Of a DNA stretch of 35,136 nt, positions 33,340-35,136 are shown piece by piece. The notes under the pieces were generated by a model. That model searched no databases, was not told the DNA's origin, and saw only the letters and a program-made list of their open reading frames with translations. Made by a program: the position numbers and the translations under genes. The first letter of the stretch is position 1; each line of letters opens with the position of its first letter. This stretch comes from Methanobacteriota archaeon (GTDB lineage: Archaea > Thermoplasmatota > Poseidoniia > Poseidoniales > Poseidoniaceae): positions 1 through 35,136 of the forward strand of contig JABIYX010000107.1 of assembly GCA_018666575.1 (NCBI GenBank), in the 5' to 3' direction.

Positions 33340-35136
33340 ATGCACTTGGGTTGGAATATGATGGTCCATCCACTTGACGTTGACTATGTCGGAATCAAAG
33401 GGTATTATCTCCTTTTGGTGCTTGGCGGAGTCTCTATTGCTTTCTTTACCTATCAGGTCCAAAAAGCAACACGTCTCGTTCTTCTTGGCGCTCCTGACAA
33501 GCGTTTTGATTCATGGGGTAAGCGTCTGAAAGAAACGCTTACAGTTTGGCTTGGTCAGAAGAAAGTCCTGGAAGATAAGGTTGCAGGAACAATGCACGTA
33601 CTGATGTTCTGGGGCTTTTTGATGCTCTCCTCCGATATGCTTGACCTTGCAACGGCAAATAGGTTCAGTGAACATATACTTCCTGATTTCTTGAATGGAA
33701 TCTGGAATGGAATGGTTGAGCTTGGATATACAAGCGCTCTTCTTGGCTGTTTCCTTGCGCTCAACCGTAGGATTCTCTTCACTCCTGAGAAGTTGAAAGG
33801 AAAGTCTCAACTTGAAGGAAACGTCATTTTACTCTTAATTATGACCATCTGTACAACATCCTACATCGTCGAAGCAGGAGAGAATCCTGATCCGACTTGG
33901 GAAATGATTGGAGCATGGGTTGCCGATACATTCTCACCTGGTCAAAGTGCGATTAATGCCGCTTACTGGGCTCACATGGTAGCCATATGCACCTTCCTCT
34001 TCTTGATTCCACTGTCAAAGCATATGCATCTTGTCATGGCACTACCAAACGTTGCATTTTTTGATACTGAACCAATGGCGAAAATGCGACCGCTTGCAAC
34101 TGATGAAAGTGGTTCTGCTGTCGCATTGGATGAATTGGAACTGGAAACCTTTGGGGCCTCAAGTTTTACACAACTCACATGGAGAAGTCTCATCGATGGA
34201 TGGGCTTGTACCTCCTGTGCTCGTTGCCAGGATGTATGTCCAGCCTATGCTTCGGGTAAATCACTCAATCCAATGCAAATTATTCATGACGTGAGAAATT
34301 ACGCAAACGAGCATTCCTCACAATTGTTCGCTGGAGAAACGCCTGATGAAGACATCATTGCTCGCTTTGGTGAAGAAGCAGTTTGGGCATGTACAACTTG
34401 TCACGCTTGTGTCGATGTATGCCCTGTGAACATCGAACATGTACCCAAACTCACAGACGCTCGCCGTCACCTCATGATGGAAAGAATGGAATTCGACGAA
34501 TCAGTTGAAGACACAATCATGCCACTCATGGCAACAATCGAGAATTTGGAATCCGATTCAAACCCATACGGATTACCATCGCATGAGCGAGGTGACTGGG
34601 CTGCTGATCTCGATGTCAAGGTTGCAGAACCTGCTGAATACATCTACTTCGCTGGTTGTGCTGCTTCCTTTGATGAGCGAAACAAGAAGGTCGCTCGTGA
34701 TACGATTTCGATTATGAAAGAAGCTGGCTTAGATGTCGGTATCCTTGGAATGCAAGAAGGATGCAGCGGAGATGCTGCACGTCGAGCAGGAAATGAATAC
34801 CTCTTCCAAATGCTTGCTGAAACCAATCTAGAAACATTTGACGAACTTGGTGTGAAGAAGGTTGTTGCATCTTGCCCTCACTGTTTCCATACACTTGGAA
34901 AAGAATACAAGGACTATGGCGGAGAAGACATTGAAGTCATGCACCACTCGCAATTGATTGCTCATCTCCAAGGTGAAGGTAAACTCCCAGAGCCGAAGCA
35001 CGATGGTTCTGTAACCTATCACGATCCATGTTATCTCGGACGTATTGGAGGAGAATTCGATGCGCCTCGTGATATCATTGGTGGTGTTGACGTGGAAGCA
35101 GAACGCCATGGCCGTGGCTCTTTCTGTTGTGGAGCA
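33340..35136 (+). CDS. EtfD-like membrane Fe-S oxidoreductase (partial at right edge)
   Basis: The frame is open from ATG 33340 (AAGGA nearby) to the window edge, 599 codons; ATGs at 33358 and 33361 are alternatives. The N-terminal 240 residues form a multi-helix NarI-like domain with His residues suited to heme b (TMHVLMFWGF, YWAHMVA, KHMHLVM). Two 4Fe-4S clusters follow (Cys290, 293, 296, 300; Cys351, 354, 357, 361). CCG-type cysteine-rich modules come next (GCAASFDE; EGCSGDAARRAGNEY; SCPHCFHTLGKEY; YHDPCYLGR), ending at FCCGA, where the sequence is cut. This order matches the HdrD/GlpC-related oxidoreductases that take electrons from electron transfer flavoprotein in beta-oxidation and pass them to quinone. 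Partner genes are not in the window. Confidence 0.88.
   Translation, partial: MHLGWNMMVHPLDVDYVGIKGYYLLLVLGGVSIAFFTYQVQKATRLVLLGAPDKRFDSWGKRLKETLTVWLGQKKVLEDKVAGTMHVLMFWGFLMLSSDMLDLATANRFSEHILPDFLNGIWNGMVELGYTSALLGCFLALNRRILFTPEKLKGKSQLEGNVILLLIMTICTTSYIVEAGENPDPTWEMIGAWVADTFSPGQSAINAAYWAHMVAICTFLFLIPLSKHMHLVMALPNVAFFDTEPMAKMRPLATDESGSAVALDELELETFGASSFTQLTWRSLIDGWACTSCARCQDVCPAYASGKSLNPMQIIHDVRNYANEHSSQLFAGETPDEDIIARFGEEAVWACTTCHACVDVCPVNIEHVPKLTDARRHLMMERMEFDESVEDTIMPLMATIENLESDSNPYGLPSHERGDWAADLDVKVAEPAEYIYFAGCAASFDERNKKVARDTISIMKEAGLDVGILGMQEGCSGDAARRAGNEYLFQMLAETNLETFDELGVKKVVASCPHCFHTLGKEYKDYGGEDIEVMHHSQLIAHLQGEGKLPEPKHDGSVTYHDPCYLGRIGGEFDAPRDIIGGVDVEAERHGRGSFCCGA

Overview
This window is a gene-dense stretch of an archaeal chromosome. 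Archaeal information-processing and division genes are present together: TATA-binding protein, NMD3, a Csl4-type exosome subunit, SepF, mevalonate kinase and a bifunctional phosphoglucose/phosphomannose isomerase. A nickel superoxide dismutase, cytochrome c maturation genes and an EtfD-like membrane Fe-S oxidoreductase point to aerobic, probably marine life. I infer a Marine Group II / Poseidoniales-type euryarchaeon. That lineage call is a judgement from gene content and protein style, not from a marker-gene search. No rRNA, tRNA, CRISPR array, insertion sequence or stretch over 300 bases without a gene was seen. All intergenic gaps are under about 100 bp, and several convergent gene pairs touch or overlap.

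Layout. (1) 1-4323, minus strand: a tight run of aspartate-semialdehyde dehydrogenase, an unknown protein, a small zinc-ribbon protein, a METTL5-like methyltransferase, and a Csl4 exosome subunit fused in frame to RRM domains (cut by the left edge). (2) 4415-5151, plus: nickel superoxide dismutase and its dedicated S26-type maturation peptidase. (3) 5128-8233, minus: a GT2 glycosyltransferase and a large GT-C-like membrane protein, probably a lipid-linked sugar pathway. (4) 8306-8920, plus: a stand-alone M23-type metallopeptidase. (5) 8924-13261, minus: a CcmA-CcmB fusion, CcmC, a tiny CcmD-like protein, NMD3 and PGI/PMI. (6) 13323-21136, plus: a rhomboid protease with a zinc-ribbon tail, a 1623-residue membrane-anchored subtilase also ending in a zinc ribbon, and GlmS. 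(7) 21137-21856 minus and 21952-22521 plus: a KaiC-like ATPase and a Maf-like nucleotide pyrophosphatase. (8) 22513-33273, minus: mevalonate kinase, TBP, two giant paralogous surface proteins with PKD-like repeats, SepF, and a polytopic membrane protein. (9) 33340-35136, plus: the EtfD-like oxidoreductase, cut by the right edge.

How the parts may work together. PGI/PMI and GlmS sit on the route from hexose phosphates to amino sugars, which could feed the GT2/GT-C glycosylation pair. The giant secreted proteins, the subtilase and the rhomboid suggest an elaborate protein surface. The most suggestive context is the block at 22513-31534. There SepF, the archaeal membrane anchor for FtsZ, overlaps translationally with a surface protein whose cytoplasmic tail carries a motif shared with its paralog, and is followed directly by a multi-pass membrane protein. 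This could be an envelope/division module. The clearest molecular novelty is the Csl4-RRM fusion.
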